A DNA stretch of 64,000 nucleotides, from positions 1 through 64,000 of the forward strand of contig JBHIYN010000003.1 of assembly GCA_041984235.1 (NCBI GenBank), given 5' to 3'. The translations under genes and the position numbers were made by a program. The notes under the pieces were generated by a model that was not told where the DNA came from, ran no database searches, and saw nothing but the letters and a program-made list of their open reading frames with translations. This DNA comes from JBHIYN01 sp041984235 (GTDB lineage: Bacteria > Pseudomonadota > Gammaproteobacteria > Ga0077536). Shown piece after piece: positions 34,933 to 43,871 of this stretch; position 1 is the first letter of the stretch, and every line of letters starts with the position of its first letter.

Positions 34933-35976
34933 ATGTTCAACGATCGTATCGAGACCCGCTGGCTGAATGCCTTTCGGCGGGTCTTCGAGCTGTGCAAGGT
35001 GACCGAGGGCGAGCAGGTCGCCGTACTGGCCGAGACCCAGAGCCGGCCGCTCAATGTCGAGCTCGCGCGCCTCGCGCTGGAGCAGCTCGGCGCCTGCGTG
35101 TTCGAGCTGACCGTGCCGACCCCGCCGCAGAGCGCGCCGGTGCCGGTGCGCTCGACCGGCGCCAGCCAGGTCCTCAACGGGCACGACGCGGCGCTGGAAG
35201 CGTTGAAGAGCGCCACCCTGGTGGTCGACGTCACCGTCGAGGGCCTGCTGCACGCGCCGCAGCTGCCGGCCATCCTCGGCAGTGGCGCGCGCCTGATGAT
35301 GGTCTCCAACGAGCACCCGGACGCACTCGAACGCCTGCTGCCCGACCCCGCTGACGAGCAGGTCGTGCGCGCCGCGATCAAGGCCTGCCGCGGGGCGTCC
35401 GAAATGCGCGTGACCTCGGCAGCCGGGACCGATCTCGTCATCAGCCTGGAGGAGGCCCGTACCGGCGGCGTGTGGGGCTGGTGCGACCGTGCCGGGATGG
35501 TCTCGCACTGGCCGGGCGGAATCGTGGTCAACTTTCCGCGCCCCGGCAGCGTCAACGGCCGCCTGGTGATGGACGTCGGCGACATCAACCTGACCTTCAA
35601 ACGCTACCTCGAGCACACGGTGGAACTGGTCATCGAGGACGATTTCGTCACCGCCGTCAACGGCAGCGGCACCGATGCGGAGCTGATGCGGCGTTACCTC
35701 GCGGCGTGGGGCGATCGCGAGGCCTACGGTGTCAGTCACGTCGGCTGGGGCCTGAACGAGCGCGCGCGGTACGAGGCACTGACCATGTACGACCAGCGCG
35801 ACCTGAACGGTACCGAGCTGCGCGCCTTCGCCGGCAACTTTCTCTACTCGACCGGCGCCAACGAGGTCGCGGGGCGCTTCACCGAGGGTCATTTCGACCT
35901 GCCGGTGCGTAACTGCACCGTCGAGCTCGACGGACATCGCGTGGTCGACGCCGGTCGCCTGGTCGGGGGTGCGTGA
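34933..35976 (+). CDS. NicX-like (2,5-dihydroxypyridine 5,6-dioxygenase / M29-like) protein
   Basis: A 347-aa protein of the small family that includes the iron dioxygenase NicX of nicotinate breakdown and M29-like aminopeptidase relatives. The metal triad fits NicX: His269 (SHVGWGLN), His320 and Asp322 (GHFDLPV), with the same spacing as His265/His318/Asp320 as I recall them. The rest of the C-terminus, LNGTELRAFAGNFLYSTGANEVAG, is also typical. The ATG at 34933 has AGGGGAGAA upstream. The acyl-CoA dehydrogenase ATG follows directly after its TGA. It could open a hydroxylated N-heteroaromatic ring; the substrate is unproven. Confidence 0.8.
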   Translation: MFNDRIETRWLNAFRRVFELCKVTEGEQVAVLAETQSRPLNVELARLALEQLGACVFELTVPTPPQSAPVPVRSTGASQVLNGHDAALEALKSATLVVDVTVEGLLHAPQLPAILGSGARLMMVSNEHPDALERLLPDPADEQVVRAAIKACRGASEMRVTSAAGTDLVISLEEARTGGVWGWCDRAGMVSHWPGGIVVNFPRPGSVNGRLVMDVGDINLTFKRYLEHTVELVIEDDFVTAVNGSGTDAELMRRYLAAWGDREAYGVSHVGWGLNERARYEALTMYDQRDLNGTELRAFAGNFLYSTGANEVAGRFTEGHFDLPVRNCTVELDGHRVVDAGRLVGGA

Positions 35977-37230
35977 ATGGATGCCGAGCCCGATCTTCCC
36001 CTGTTCGATGCCGCGGCCTGGCGCCTCGGCGAGCGCGAGGCCGAGCTGGCGGCGCGTGCCCGCCGGCTGGGGCAGGAGGTCTTTGCCGCCCGCGCCGCGA
36101 CCTACGACCGCGAGGCCCGCTTTCCGACCGAGAACTACGCCGACCTGCGCGAGGCCGGGCTGCTCGCCGTGTGCGTGCCCGAGGCCTACGGCGGCCTCGG
36201 CGCCGACTACCGCGCCTATGCCCTGACGGCCGCCGAGATCGGGCGCTACTGCGGCGCCACCGCACTGACCTGGAACATGCACGTCTGCTCGTGCCTGTGG
36301 ACCGGCCCGCTGGCCGATGCCATCGACATGTCCGCCGCCGAGCGCGAGGAGCACGAGCGGCGCCGCGCGGGCCACTATGCCCGTATCGTCGAGGACGGCG
36401 CCATCTACGCGCAGCCCTTCTCCGAGGGCGGCAGCGCCGCGGCCGGCGCGGTGCCCTTCGCGACCACCGCGCGGCCGGTCGACGGCGGCTACCGGGTCAG
36501 CGGCCGCAAGATCTTCGCCTCGCTCTCGGGCCATGCCGACTATTACGGCATCCTGTGTACACAGGCGGACGAGAGTGGTGAGCTCTCACGTCGCAACACG
36601 CTGTACGTAGCCGTACCGGCCGCTGCCGACGGGGTGCGCGTGGAGGGCGACTGGGATCCGCTCGGCATGCGCGGCACGGTCAGTCGCAACCTGATCCTGG
36701 ACGACGTCTTCGTCGCCGCCGACGAGGCGTTGATGCCGGCCGGGGTCTATTACCAGGCGGCGGTGCGCTGGCCGCACATGTTCCTCACCCTGACCCCGAC
36801 CTACATCGGTATCGCGCAGGCGGCCTACGATTTCACCGTGCGTTACCTGCGCGGCGAAGTGCCGGGGCAGAAGGGCGACAAGCGCCGCGGCAATGCGGTC
36901 AAGCAGCACAACGTGGCACAGATGCACCTCATGCTCGAGCAGACCAAGGCGCTGTGGTTCCAGGTCGTGAGCGAGGCGCGCATCGACCCGCCGCCGGAGC
37001 TCATGCTCAGGGCCTACGCCGCGCAATACAGCGTGATGGAGAACGCCAACGAGCTGTGCCAGCTCGCGATCCGCACCTGCGGCGGACAGTCCATGCTCAA
37101 GGCCTTACCGCTGGAGCGTCTCTACCGGGACAGCCGCTGCGGCTCGCTGATGCTGCCGTGGAATGCCGACATCTGCCTCGAACGCATCGGCCACGGCGCG
37201 CTCTACCGGCCGGGCGAAAGCGATTCGTGA
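35977..37230 (+). CDS. acyl-CoA dehydrogenase-fold protein, atypical active site
   Basis: A 417-aa ACAD-superfamily flavoprotein: VCVPEAYGGLGADYRAYALTAAEIGRYCG, FSEGGSAAAGAVPFATTARPVDGGYRVSGRKIFASLSG, and a C-terminal CGGQSMLKALPLERLYRDSRCG. The usual EGT catalytic-base segment is replaced by LMLPWNADICLERIG with no Glu at that spot. It may be a dehydrogenase with a relocated base or a flavin monooxygenase of the HsaA/DszC kind. It begins immediately after the NicX-like stop, and its own stop overlaps the ligase start by 4 bp (GTGA), so the three form a tight unit. Confidence 0.85.
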   Translation: MDAEPDLPLFDAAAWRLGEREAELAARARRLGQEVFAARAATYDREARFPTENYADLREAGLLAVCVPEAYGGLGADYRAYALTAAEIGRYCGATALTWNMHVCSCLWTGPLADAIDMSAAEREEHERRRAGHYARIVEDGAIYAQPFSEGGSAAAGAVPFATTARPVDGGYRVSGRKIFASLSGHADYYGILCTQADESGELSRRNTLYVAVPAAADGVRVEGDWDPLGMRGTVSRNLILDDVFVAADEALMPAGVYYQAAVRWPHMFLTLTPTYIGIAQAAYDFTVRYLRGEVPGQKGDKRRGNAVKQHNVAQMHLMLEQTKALWFQVVSEARIDPPPELMLRAYAAQYSVMENANELCQLAIRTCGGQSMLKALPLERLYRDSRCGSLMLPWNADICLERIGHGALYRPGESDS

Positions 37231-38723
37231 AAAGCCCGGCGAGCTGGATCGAACGCCACGCCACGTTCGCTCCGGACAAGATCGCCCTGCGCTGCGGCGA
37301 GGAAGCGCTGACCTACGCCGCGCTCGCCGCCCGGGTCGCCGGGACCAGCGCCTGGCTGAGCGGGGAGTGCGCGCTGGCCGCCGGCGCGCGCGTCGCCTGG
37401 CTGGGGTACAACGGTATCGACCTGGTGGTGCTGCTGCTGGCCTGTGCCCATGCCCGTCTCGTGCTGGTGCCGCTCAACTGGCGCCTGAGCGCTGAAGAGC
37501 TCGACGCCGTACTGGACGACGCCGGCGCCGCGCTGCTGATCGTCGACGCGAGCTGCCGTGAGCTGGGCGGTGCGCTGCGCCCGCGCCCGGCCGCGAGCTG
37601 CGGTTTCGCCGCGGCCGGCCTGCGCGAGTTTCCGCGCTCGCCGGACGGTGGCGCGCTGCGCGATGTCGACGCCGATCCCGCGACCCCGCTGATGCTGGTC
37701 TACACCTCGGGCACCACCGGCCGCCCCAAGGGCGCAGTGCTGACCCGCGAGACCGTGCTGTTCAACGCCCTCAACGCCTGCCACATGCACGACATGACCG
37801 CGCACGATCGCGTGCTGACGGTACTGCCCATGTTCCACGTCGGCGGGCTCAACATCCAGACCCTGCCGGCGCTCTATTGCGGCGCCGAGGTCGTCATAGA
37901 GCCGCGCTTCGAGCCGGGCCGCACGCTGGAGATGATCGCGCGCCTGCGCCCCAGCCTGATCGTGCTGGTGCCGGCGACCATTGCCGCACTGTTCGCGGAG
38001 CCCGCCTGGCCGCACACCGATCTCGGCTGCCTGCGCTGTATCACCACCGGCTCCACCGACGTGCCGCGCGCCCTGATCGAGGCGCTGCACGTCCGCGGGG
38101 TACCGGTCATCCAGGTCTACGGCGCGACCGAGACCGGGCCCGTCGCCATCTACCAGCGTATCGACGAGGCACACGCCACGGTCGGCGCCATCGGCCGCTG
38201 CGGCCTGCATACCGAGGTGCGGCTGGTCGACGCGCAAGGCCATGACGTGGCGGACGGCGTGCCGGGCGAGGTCTGGCTGCGCGGTCCGCATCTCGCTCAC
38301 GGTTACTGGAACGCGCAGGCGGGCAGGGCGGATCCCTTCCCCGACGGCTGGTTCGCCAGCGGTGACGTGGCCGAGCGCGACGCGCGTGGCCTGTTCCATT
38401 TCAAGGACCGCATCAAGCACGTCATCATCTCGGGCGGCGAGAACATCTACCCGGCCGAGCTGGAGCGTGTGCTCGCCGCCAGCGGCGTGCTGCGCGAGGC
38501 CGCGGTGGCGGGGCGCCCGGACCCGCGCTGGGGCGAGGTCCCGGTGGTCGTGGCGGTACGTGGCGACGCCGCGCTGGCCCGCGACGACGTGCTGGCGCTG
38601 TTCGACGATCACCTGGCCCGCTACAAGCGCCCGCGCGACGTGGTCTTCGTCGACGCGCTGCCGCGCAACGCCATGGGCAAGGTGGAGGTGCCGCGCCTGC
38701 GCGAAATCGTGCGCGACGGCTGA
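37227..38723 (+). CDS. AMP-forming acid-CoA ligase
   Basis: A 498-aa ANL-family ligase. Motifs: P-loop YTSGTTGRPKGAV near residue 160, YGATETGPV near 300, the hinge FKDRIKHVIISGGENIYPAELERVL near 395 and the lysine motif NAMGKVEVPRL near the end. It differs clearly from the synthetase at 4309 and looks like the fatty-acid/aryl-acid type. The GTG start at 37227 overlaps the ACAD stop; longer frames would run inside that gene. As last gene before the terminator at 38735 it probably activates the acid that the neighbouring ACAD-fold enzyme acts on. Confidence 0.9.
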   Translation: MKSPASWIERHATFAPDKIALRCGEEALTYAALAARVAGTSAWLSGECALAAGARVAWLGYNGIDLVVLLLACAHARLVLVPLNWRLSAEELDAVLDDAGAALLIVDASCRELGGALRPRPAASCGFAAAGLREFPRSPDGGALRDVDADPATPLMLVYTSGTTGRPKGAVLTRETVLFNALNACHMHDMTAHDRVLTVLPMFHVGGLNIQTLPALYCGAEVVIEPRFEPGRTLEMIARLRPSLIVLVPATIAALFAEPAWPHTDLGCLRCITTGSTDVPRALIEALHVRGVPVIQVYGATETGPVAIYQRIDEAHATVGAIGRCGLHTEVRLVDAQGHDVADGVPGEVWLRGPHLAHGYWNAQAGRADPFPDGWFASGDVAERDARGLFHFKDRIKHVIISGGENIYPAELERVLAASGVLREAAVAGRPDPRWGEVPVVVAVRGDAALARDDVLALFDDHLARYKRPRDVVFVDALPRNAMGKVEVPRLREIVRDG

Positions 38724-38734
38724 GGGGTACGGTG

Positions 38735-38764
38735 CCGGCCGGCGGACACCAGTCCGCCGGCCGG
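38735..38764. terminator. strong bidirectional hairpin terminator
   Basis: CCGGCCGGCGGAC (38735-38747) pairs perfectly with GTCCGCCGGCCGG (38752-38764) over an ACCA loop, between the convergent ligase and TonB-dependent receptor genes. The 13-bp GC stem without a T-run is like the other hairpins in this window. It closes the ten-gene run that starts at 28856. Confidence 0.8.
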
Positions 38765-38771
38765 GGATAGT

Positions 38772-41105
38772 TCAGAAGCTGTAGCGCACGCTGCCACCGA
38801 CCCAGCGCGGCAGGCCGTAGAACTGCTCGGTCATGCCGAGGATGGCGCCGAGGTCGAAGGTCTGCACCAGGTACTCCTCGTCGGCGATGTTGTTAACGAA
38901 CACCGCCGCTTCCCAGGTCTCGTCCTGGGTCGTGTAGCTCAGCCGCGCATTGCCGATGACGTAGCCGTCTTCGGTGCTGGCCGGTGCGCGCGTCAGGCTG
39001 AAGAAGTGCTCCGAGCGGTACTGAAAGTCGCCCTGGATGGCGAGGTTGCCCTCCCAGAACGGCCACTGGTAGCGCAGCAGGCCGTTCACGTTCCACTTCG
39101 GCGATTGCACGGGCTTGGTGTCCTGCGCCGCGCCAGGGCCGGAACCGTCGAGATCCACGTCCTCGATGGTGACGTCGACGTAGCCGACGCCGGCGAGGAA
39201 ATCGAGGCCGTCGATCGGCGAGGCCTGGAACTCGAGCTCGAAACCGTAGGTCTCGGCGTCCGCGTTGAAGATGAAGGTGGTCAGGCCGATGATTTGAAAG
39301 GCCTGGTAGTCCTGGTAGTCGTAGTAGTAGCCGGAACCATTGAGACGGGCGAGGCCGTTGAACAGGCTGACCTTGAAGCCGCCCTCGTAGGCGTCGAGCG
39401 TCTCTTCCTTGAACTTCATGTTGGCATCGGTCAGCGGAATGAGGCCGCCCACCGGGCCGAAGATCCCGAAGTAGTCGGTGACATCGAGCGGAGCGTTGAA
39501 ACCGCCGCCCTTCACGCCGCGGTTCCAGCTCGCGTATAGCAGCCAGTCGTCGTTGGGTTTCCAGTCGAGCTCGACCTTGGCCGACCACAGGCCTTCATCG
39601 TACTTGCCGTCGTAGGTGCCGAGGTTGGCGACGACGTTGGGATTGCCGTTGCGCCACTTCGTGCCGGGCTGGAAGTCGACGAAGTTGTTGTCGAAATGGT
39701 GGTCCTTTTCTTCCTCGATCCAACGGAAGCCGGCGATGCCGGTCCACTGCGGCGTGAAGTCGTACTCGGCCTGGCCGAAGATCGACCAACTGGTGGTCTC
39801 GGTGGTGTACGGATTGTCGTTACCGAGGAAGGTGCCGTCGCCTTCGGCCACGGTGCCGAAAGCGCCGGTGGGCGCGTCGAGCAGCGGCCCGGGCAGGCCC
39901 GGTCCGGGCAGGAAGAACAGCGGGTTGGAGAAAGTCGTCAGCAGCGGCGTTTGGGCGCCGTTCGCATCGTTAACCTCGATATCGAGATAGAAGAAGCCGG
40001 CCAGCCAGCGCCAGTCGCCCTCGTCGCCGAGGATGCGCAGTTCCTGCGAGAACTGCTCGGCATCGGTGACCTGGAAGAAGTTGAAGTCGGAGAACGGCGA
40101 GGCGTCCGAGTCTTCCATGTAGTCGCGTTTCACCGTCTGGAAGTCGGTGATCGACTTGACCGTGATACGGTCATTGACGGTCCAGTCGAAGGTGCCGGAG
40201 AAGCCCCAGGTCTCGATGTCCTGGAAGCCGAAGTAGTTGTAGTCGCCCGCGAATACGTCGCCGTCGTTGTCGCTGTAGCCGTTGAACGCGTTGGGTACGC
40301 CCGGCGTGTTGAAGCCGTTGCCGGTGACCGGATCGAAGCTGGCCGTCACGTTCTCGAAGAAACCTGTGCGAATCTGCGAGATCGAACCGCGGCCGTTGAA
40401 CAGGAACTCAAGGTTGTCGCTGAGCTCGAACAGGAGCTGCACGCGTCCCGCGTAATCGTTGGCGTTGTTTATGTCGTCGCCCAGCACGCGGTTGTCGATG
40501 TAGCCGTCGTTGTGATGGGTGGCGACCGAGATGCGGCCGAGCACTCGATCCGTGAGCGCGCCGCCGGCGGCACCCTGGAACTTGACCTGGCCGTACTCGC
40601 CGCCGGTGAGCTGGGCGTAGCCGTCGAGCTCCGCGGTCGGCTTCTTCGACACGTAATGCACCAGGCCGCCGGTCGCGTTACGTCCGTACAGGGTGCCTTG
40701 CGGCCCACGCAGAATCTCGACGCGCTCCATGTCGAAGAGCATGAAGCCGGCGCTCGACATCTGGCTGAGATAGACGTCATCGATGTAGATCGAGACCGGG
40801 CTCTCCTGGTTGGAGATGAAGTCGTTCTGCGCGACGCCGCGGATGGCGACGGCGTAGTTGGCCGGACCGTTGGGCTGGATGGTGCTGACGCCGGGCGCCA
40901 GCGCCGTCACTTCCTGTGCGCTGGTGTAGCCGAGCTGGCGAATCTGGTCGCCGGTGAAGGCCGAGACCGAGATGCCGACGTCCTGCAGCGACTGCTCGCG
41001 CTTCTGCGCGGTGACGACGACTTCCTCCAGCACCTGCGCGCCGAGTGGGTTGCTGACCAGCGCGGCGATCGCCGCGGCCAGGCTCATACGTTTCGTGGCT
41101 GCCAT
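38772..41105 (-). CDS. TonB-dependent outer-membrane receptor
   Basis: A 777-aa receptor. After a signal peptide (SLAAAIAALVSNPLGA) come the TonB-box-like LEEVVVTAQKREQSLQDVGISVSAFTGDQI and a plug domain (YIDDVYLSQMSSAGFMLFDMERVEILRGPQGTLYGRNATGG is its typical core, split here around residue 125). A long barrel follows, ending RWVGGSVRYSF with the terminal aromatic. This subtype is common in sphingomonads and marine gammaproteobacteria, where it is usually tied to organic substrates rather than siderophores. AGGGGGA precedes the ATG at 41105. It is divergent from the TetR-FAD monooxygenase operon 236 bp away, and the TonB module begins 2.7 kb further on. Confidence 0.93.
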   Translation of the reverse strand: MAATKRMSLAAAIAALVSNPLGAQVLEEVVVTAQKREQSLQDVGISVSAFTGDQIRQLGYTSAQEVTALAPGVSTIQPNGPANYAVAIRGVAQNDFISNQESPVSIYIDDVYLSQMSSAGFMLFDMERVEILRGPQGTLYGRNATGGLVHYVSKKPTAELDGYAQLTGGEYGQVKFQGAAGGALTDRVLGRISVATHHNDGYIDNRVLGDDINNANDYAGRVQLLFELSDNLEFLFNGRGSISQIRTGFFENVTASFDPVTGNGFNTPGVPNAFNGYSDNDGDVFAGDYNYFGFQDIETWGFSGTFDWTVNDRITVKSITDFQTVKRDYMEDSDASPFSDFNFFQVTDAEQFSQELRILGDEGDWRWLAGFFYLDIEVNDANGAQTPLLTTFSNPLFFLPGPGLPGPLLDAPTGAFGTVAEGDGTFLGNDNPYTTETTSWSIFGQAEYDFTPQWTGIAGFRWIEEEKDHHFDNNFVDFQPGTKWRNGNPNVVANLGTYDGKYDEGLWSAKVELDWKPNDDWLLYASWNRGVKGGGFNAPLDVTDYFGIFGPVGGLIPLTDANMKFKEETLDAYEGGFKVSLFNGLARLNGSGYYYDYQDYQAFQIIGLTTFIFNADAETYGFELEFQASPIDGLDFLAGVGYVDVTIEDVDLDGSGPGAAQDTKPVQSPKWNVNGLLRYQWPFWEGNLAIQGDFQYRSEHFFSLTRAPASTEDGYVIGNARLSYTTQDETWEAAVFVNNIADEEYLVQTFDLGAILGMTEQFYGLPRWVGGSVRYSF

Positions 41106-41341
41106 GTTGAGTCCCCCTGCTGTATGCAACCGGATCGCAGCGGCGGCGACGGCGCCACACCTGCGCTCAGTCTAGGTCGCACGTCCTAAACCTCGCGCGA
41201 GTATACGCCGCCCTCGCTCGCAGGTCGATATCCAGCAAATACCGGGACTTAAGCAGGCAAACTGAGGCGTTGTGTACCTGCCTCCCGGGATCGGCTAGGG
41301 TAGCAATCCGAAGCGCGGGCAGCGCCGAAGGGGAGAGTCGA

Positions 41342-41971
41342 TTGCACCTGTGGGCGGAGAACGCCGCCGGCGCGGCCAGTGCCGGCACCCGCAAGGGCCG
41401 TGACAGCCAGCGCCGCATCCTGGAGACCGCTGTCGAGGTCTTCCTGCGCGCCGGCTACGCGAACTTCACCATGCGCGCGGTGGCCGAGGCGGCGGGGATC
41501 TCCAGTGGCAACCTGACCTACTACTTCCCGCGCAAGGGCGCGCTGCTGCAGGCGATGACCGAGTACGTCATCGACGGCTACCTGGAGGAATTCGAACGCC
41601 AGCGCCGCCGCGACCCGGATAATCCCGCGCGCCAGCTCGAACACGTGCTGGACTTCTGGATCGACGATCTCGGCACCGCGCGCACGACGCGTTTCTTCCC
41701 CGAGCTGTGGGCGCTGGCCAACCACGACCGCGAGGCCGCGCGGCTGATGAACTACGTCTACGAACGGGCGCGCGAGGTGCTGGTGCGCATCCTGACCGAG
41801 CAGCACCCGCAGCTGGAGCCGGCCGCGATCGACGCTGCCACGGTGCTCATGAGCGCGACCATGGAAGGCCTGACGCTCTTCGCCGGCTACCGCAAGCCGT
41901 GGGCCGGCGAGCGCGAACGCCTCAAGCGCATGCTCAAAGCGATGTTCGCGCAGCTGCCGGAACGGGCTTGA
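41342..41971 (+). CDS. TetR-family transcriptional regulator
   Basis: A 209-aa regulator with HTH AVAEAAGISSGNLTYYFPRKGALL near residues 45-68. The ligand domain is helical and ends PWAGERERLKRMLKAMFAQLPERA. The start is taken as TTG 41342, since AAGGGGAGAG lies directly upstream; an in-frame GTG at 41270 would lack this. Its stop overlaps the FAD monooxygenase start (TTGA). The divergent layout with a TonB-dependent receptor suggests it controls both directions from 41106-41341, where no clear operator was picked out. Confidence 0.88.
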   Translation: MHLWAENAAGAASAGTRKGRDSQRRILETAVEVFLRAGYANFTMRAVAEAAGISSGNLTYYFPRKGALLQAMTEYVIDGYLEEFERQRRRDPDNPARQLEHVLDFWIDDLGTARTTRFFPELWALANHDREAARLMNYVYERAREVLVRILTEQHPQLEPAAIDAATVLMSATMEGLTLFAGYRKPWAGERERLKRMLKAMFAQLPERA

Positions 41972-43647
41972 GCGGGGCCGGCGGCAGCGGCGGTCCGGGC
42001 CGGCGCCCGGGCTACTTCGATTACCCCGAGTTCCCGCTGAGGCCGCCGCCCGCGCCGGGTGACCGCGGCCGTCGCGTCGTCATCGTCGGCGCGGGCCCGA
42101 TAGGCCTGGCTGCGGCGCTAGAGCTTGCCCGCCACGGGGTCGCGAGCACGGTGCTCGATCCCAAGGGCAGCGTATGCAGCGGCAGCCGCGCCATCTGCCT
42201 CGCCCGGCACACGCTAGAGGGCCTGCAGCAGCTTGGCCTGGCCGAACGCTTCACCGCCAAGGCGCTGGGCTGGACCCGGGGCACCTCGTTCTACCGCGAA
42301 CGCCCGGTCTACCGGCTGACGATGCCACACAGCGAGGACGAGCGTTTCCTGCCCATGTACAACCTGCAGCAGCAGTACACCGAGCTGTTCATGGCCGAGC
42401 AGGCGATGGCCGAGCCGCTGATCGACCTGCGCTGGCAGAGCCGGGCGGTCGACGTCGCGGCCGAACTCGGCGGCGTCACCGTCGCGGTGAGCACCGCGGC
42501 CGGCGATTTCACGCTGAGCGCCGACTACCTGCTGGCCTGCGACGGCGCGCGCAGCGACGTGCGCGGCGCGCTCGGGCTGAGCCTGGCCGGCGAAGCCTAC
42601 GAGGGGCGCTACGTCATCGCCGACATTCACCTGCCTTCGGACCTCCCGACCGAACGGCGGGCGTATTTCGACGCGCGCGCCAATCCCGGCGCCACCGTGC
42701 TGGTGCACCGGCAGCCGGATGACATCTGGCGCATCGACTACCAGCTCGCCGACGATGCCGACGCCGACGCCGCGCTGGAGGAGGCGGCGGTGCGCGAACG
42801 GATCCGGGCGGTGTTGGCGATGCTGGGCGAACACGGCCCGTGGACGCTGGAATGGCGCAGCCTGTACCGCGCCTACACGCTGTGCCTGGACGACTACCGG
42901 CACGGGCGCGTGTTCTTCCTCGGCGACGCCGCGCACCTGGTGCCGATCTTCGGCGTGCGCGGCCTCAACTCGGGCTTCGCCGACGCCATGAACCTGGGCT
43001 GGAAGCTGGCCTGGGTGTTGCGCGGTTGCGCGGACCCGGCGCTGCTCGACAGCTATTCGCCCGAGCGCCGCGGCGCGACCCTGGACATCTTCGCCGCCGC
43101 CGGCAAGAGCACGCGCTTCATGGCGCCGCCGACGCGCGGGTATCGCCGCGTACGCGACGCGGCGCTGGCGCTCGCCGCGGAACACGAGTGCGCGCGGCGC
43201 CTGCTCGATCCGCGCCAGTCGCAGCCTTACAGCTATGCCGCCAGCCCGCTCACCAGCGCATGCACGATCGGCTGCGCAGACCCGGACCTGCCGGCGCCGG
43301 GCGCGCCACTCGCCAACGCACGTCTCGAACAGGGCTACCTGCTCGACCGCCTCGGCCCCGGCTTCACGCTGGTTACGGTGAGCGAGGCGGGCGAGCCACC
43401 TGCGGGTACTGCCGCGCTCATCGATGCCGCCAGCCGCGGCGGGACGCCGCTCGGCCACGTGGCACTGGCGCGTCACGCGGGCGCTGCCGGTGGCAACCGC
43501 CTGCGGGGCGAGCGCTACAGCGGGAACGGTGACCGCTGGCTGCTGGTGCGCCCCGATCGTCACGTCTGTGCGCGTGGCACCGGGCTCGACGTCGGCGCCG
43601 CGGGCGGCGCGCTGCAGCGTGCGCTGGGCCGCACCCGGGTTGCATGA
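41968..43647 (+). CDS. FAD-dependent aromatic hydroxylase (MhpA/PheA-type)
   Basis: A 559-aa group A flavoprotein monooxygenase. Motifs: GxGxxG as VVIVGAGPIGLAAALELARHG near residue 34, the DG motif LLACDGARSDVRGALGL near 190, and GD motif VFFLGDAAHLVPIFGVRGLNSGFADAMNLGWKLAWVL near 315. A thioredoxin-like C-terminal domain ends in LLVRPDRHVCARG. It should hydroxylate a phenolic or related ring with NAD(P)H and O2. The TTG start at 41968 overlaps the TetR stop; the longer frame lies inside that gene. A DUF2783 gene follows with a 4-bp overlap. Confidence 0.88.
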   Translation: MSGAGGSGGPGRRPGYFDYPEFPLRPPPAPGDRGRRVVIVGAGPIGLAAALELARHGVASTVLDPKGSVCSGSRAICLARHTLEGLQQLGLAERFTAKALGWTRGTSFYRERPVYRLTMPHSEDERFLPMYNLQQQYTELFMAEQAMAEPLIDLRWQSRAVDVAAELGGVTVAVSTAAGDFTLSADYLLACDGARSDVRGALGLSLAGEAYEGRYVIADIHLPSDLPTERRAYFDARANPGATVLVHRQPDDIWRIDYQLADDADADAALEEAAVRERIRAVLAMLGEHGPWTLEWRSLYRAYTLCLDDYRHGRVFFLGDAAHLVPIFGVRGLNSGFADAMNLGWKLAWVLRGCADPALLDSYSPERRGATLDIFAAAGKSTRFMAPPTRGYRRVRDAALALAAEHECARRLLDPRQSQPYSYAASPLTSACTIGCADPDLPAPGAPLANARLEQGYLLDRLGPGFTLVTVSEAGEPPAGTAALIDAASRGGTPLGHVALARHAGAAGGNRLRGERYSGNGDRWLLVRPDRHVCARGTGLDVGAAGGALQRALGRTRVA

Positions 43648-43871
43648 GCGGCATGGACGAGCGCGCCTTCGAGCAGGCTTACGAGCGCCTCGCGCAGGCG
43701 CTGGACGCGGTAGCGCCCGAGGAAGAAGCCGCGTTCCTGACCCGCCTGGCCCTGCTGCTCGCCGCCGGCTGCGCGGATCCGGCCGCCTTCGAAACGGCGC
43801 TGGAGGCCGCCGCCCGCGCCGGCCGGGAAGGCGACCAGCAAGACGAGCGGGCGCCGCCTACAGGTTCCTGA
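43644..43871 (+). CDS. DUF2783-type small protein
   Basis: A 75-aa acidic, helical protein: FEQAYERLAQALDAVAPEEEAAFLTRLALLLA is characteristic of DUF2783, small proteins encoded right after FAD aromatic hydroxylases. It begins within the hydroxylase stop (ATGA), which supports coupled synthesis and perhaps a subunit or chaperone role. Its 3' end overlaps the convergent TPR gene by 14 bp. Confidence 0.75.
   Translation: MSGMDERAFEQAYERLAQALDAVAPEEEAAFLTRLALLLAAGCADPAAFETALEAAARAGREGDQQDERAPPTGS

Noticed and set aside
34399..36534. A 711-codon minus-strand frame, and similar long antisense frames at 4174-5844, 9385-11376, 11766-13469, 37203-38612, 42214-43563, 46397-48361 and 49082-50752
   Set aside because: All are the reverse of genes with clear catalytic motifs. 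They lack ribosome sites and folds, and mirror codon bias.
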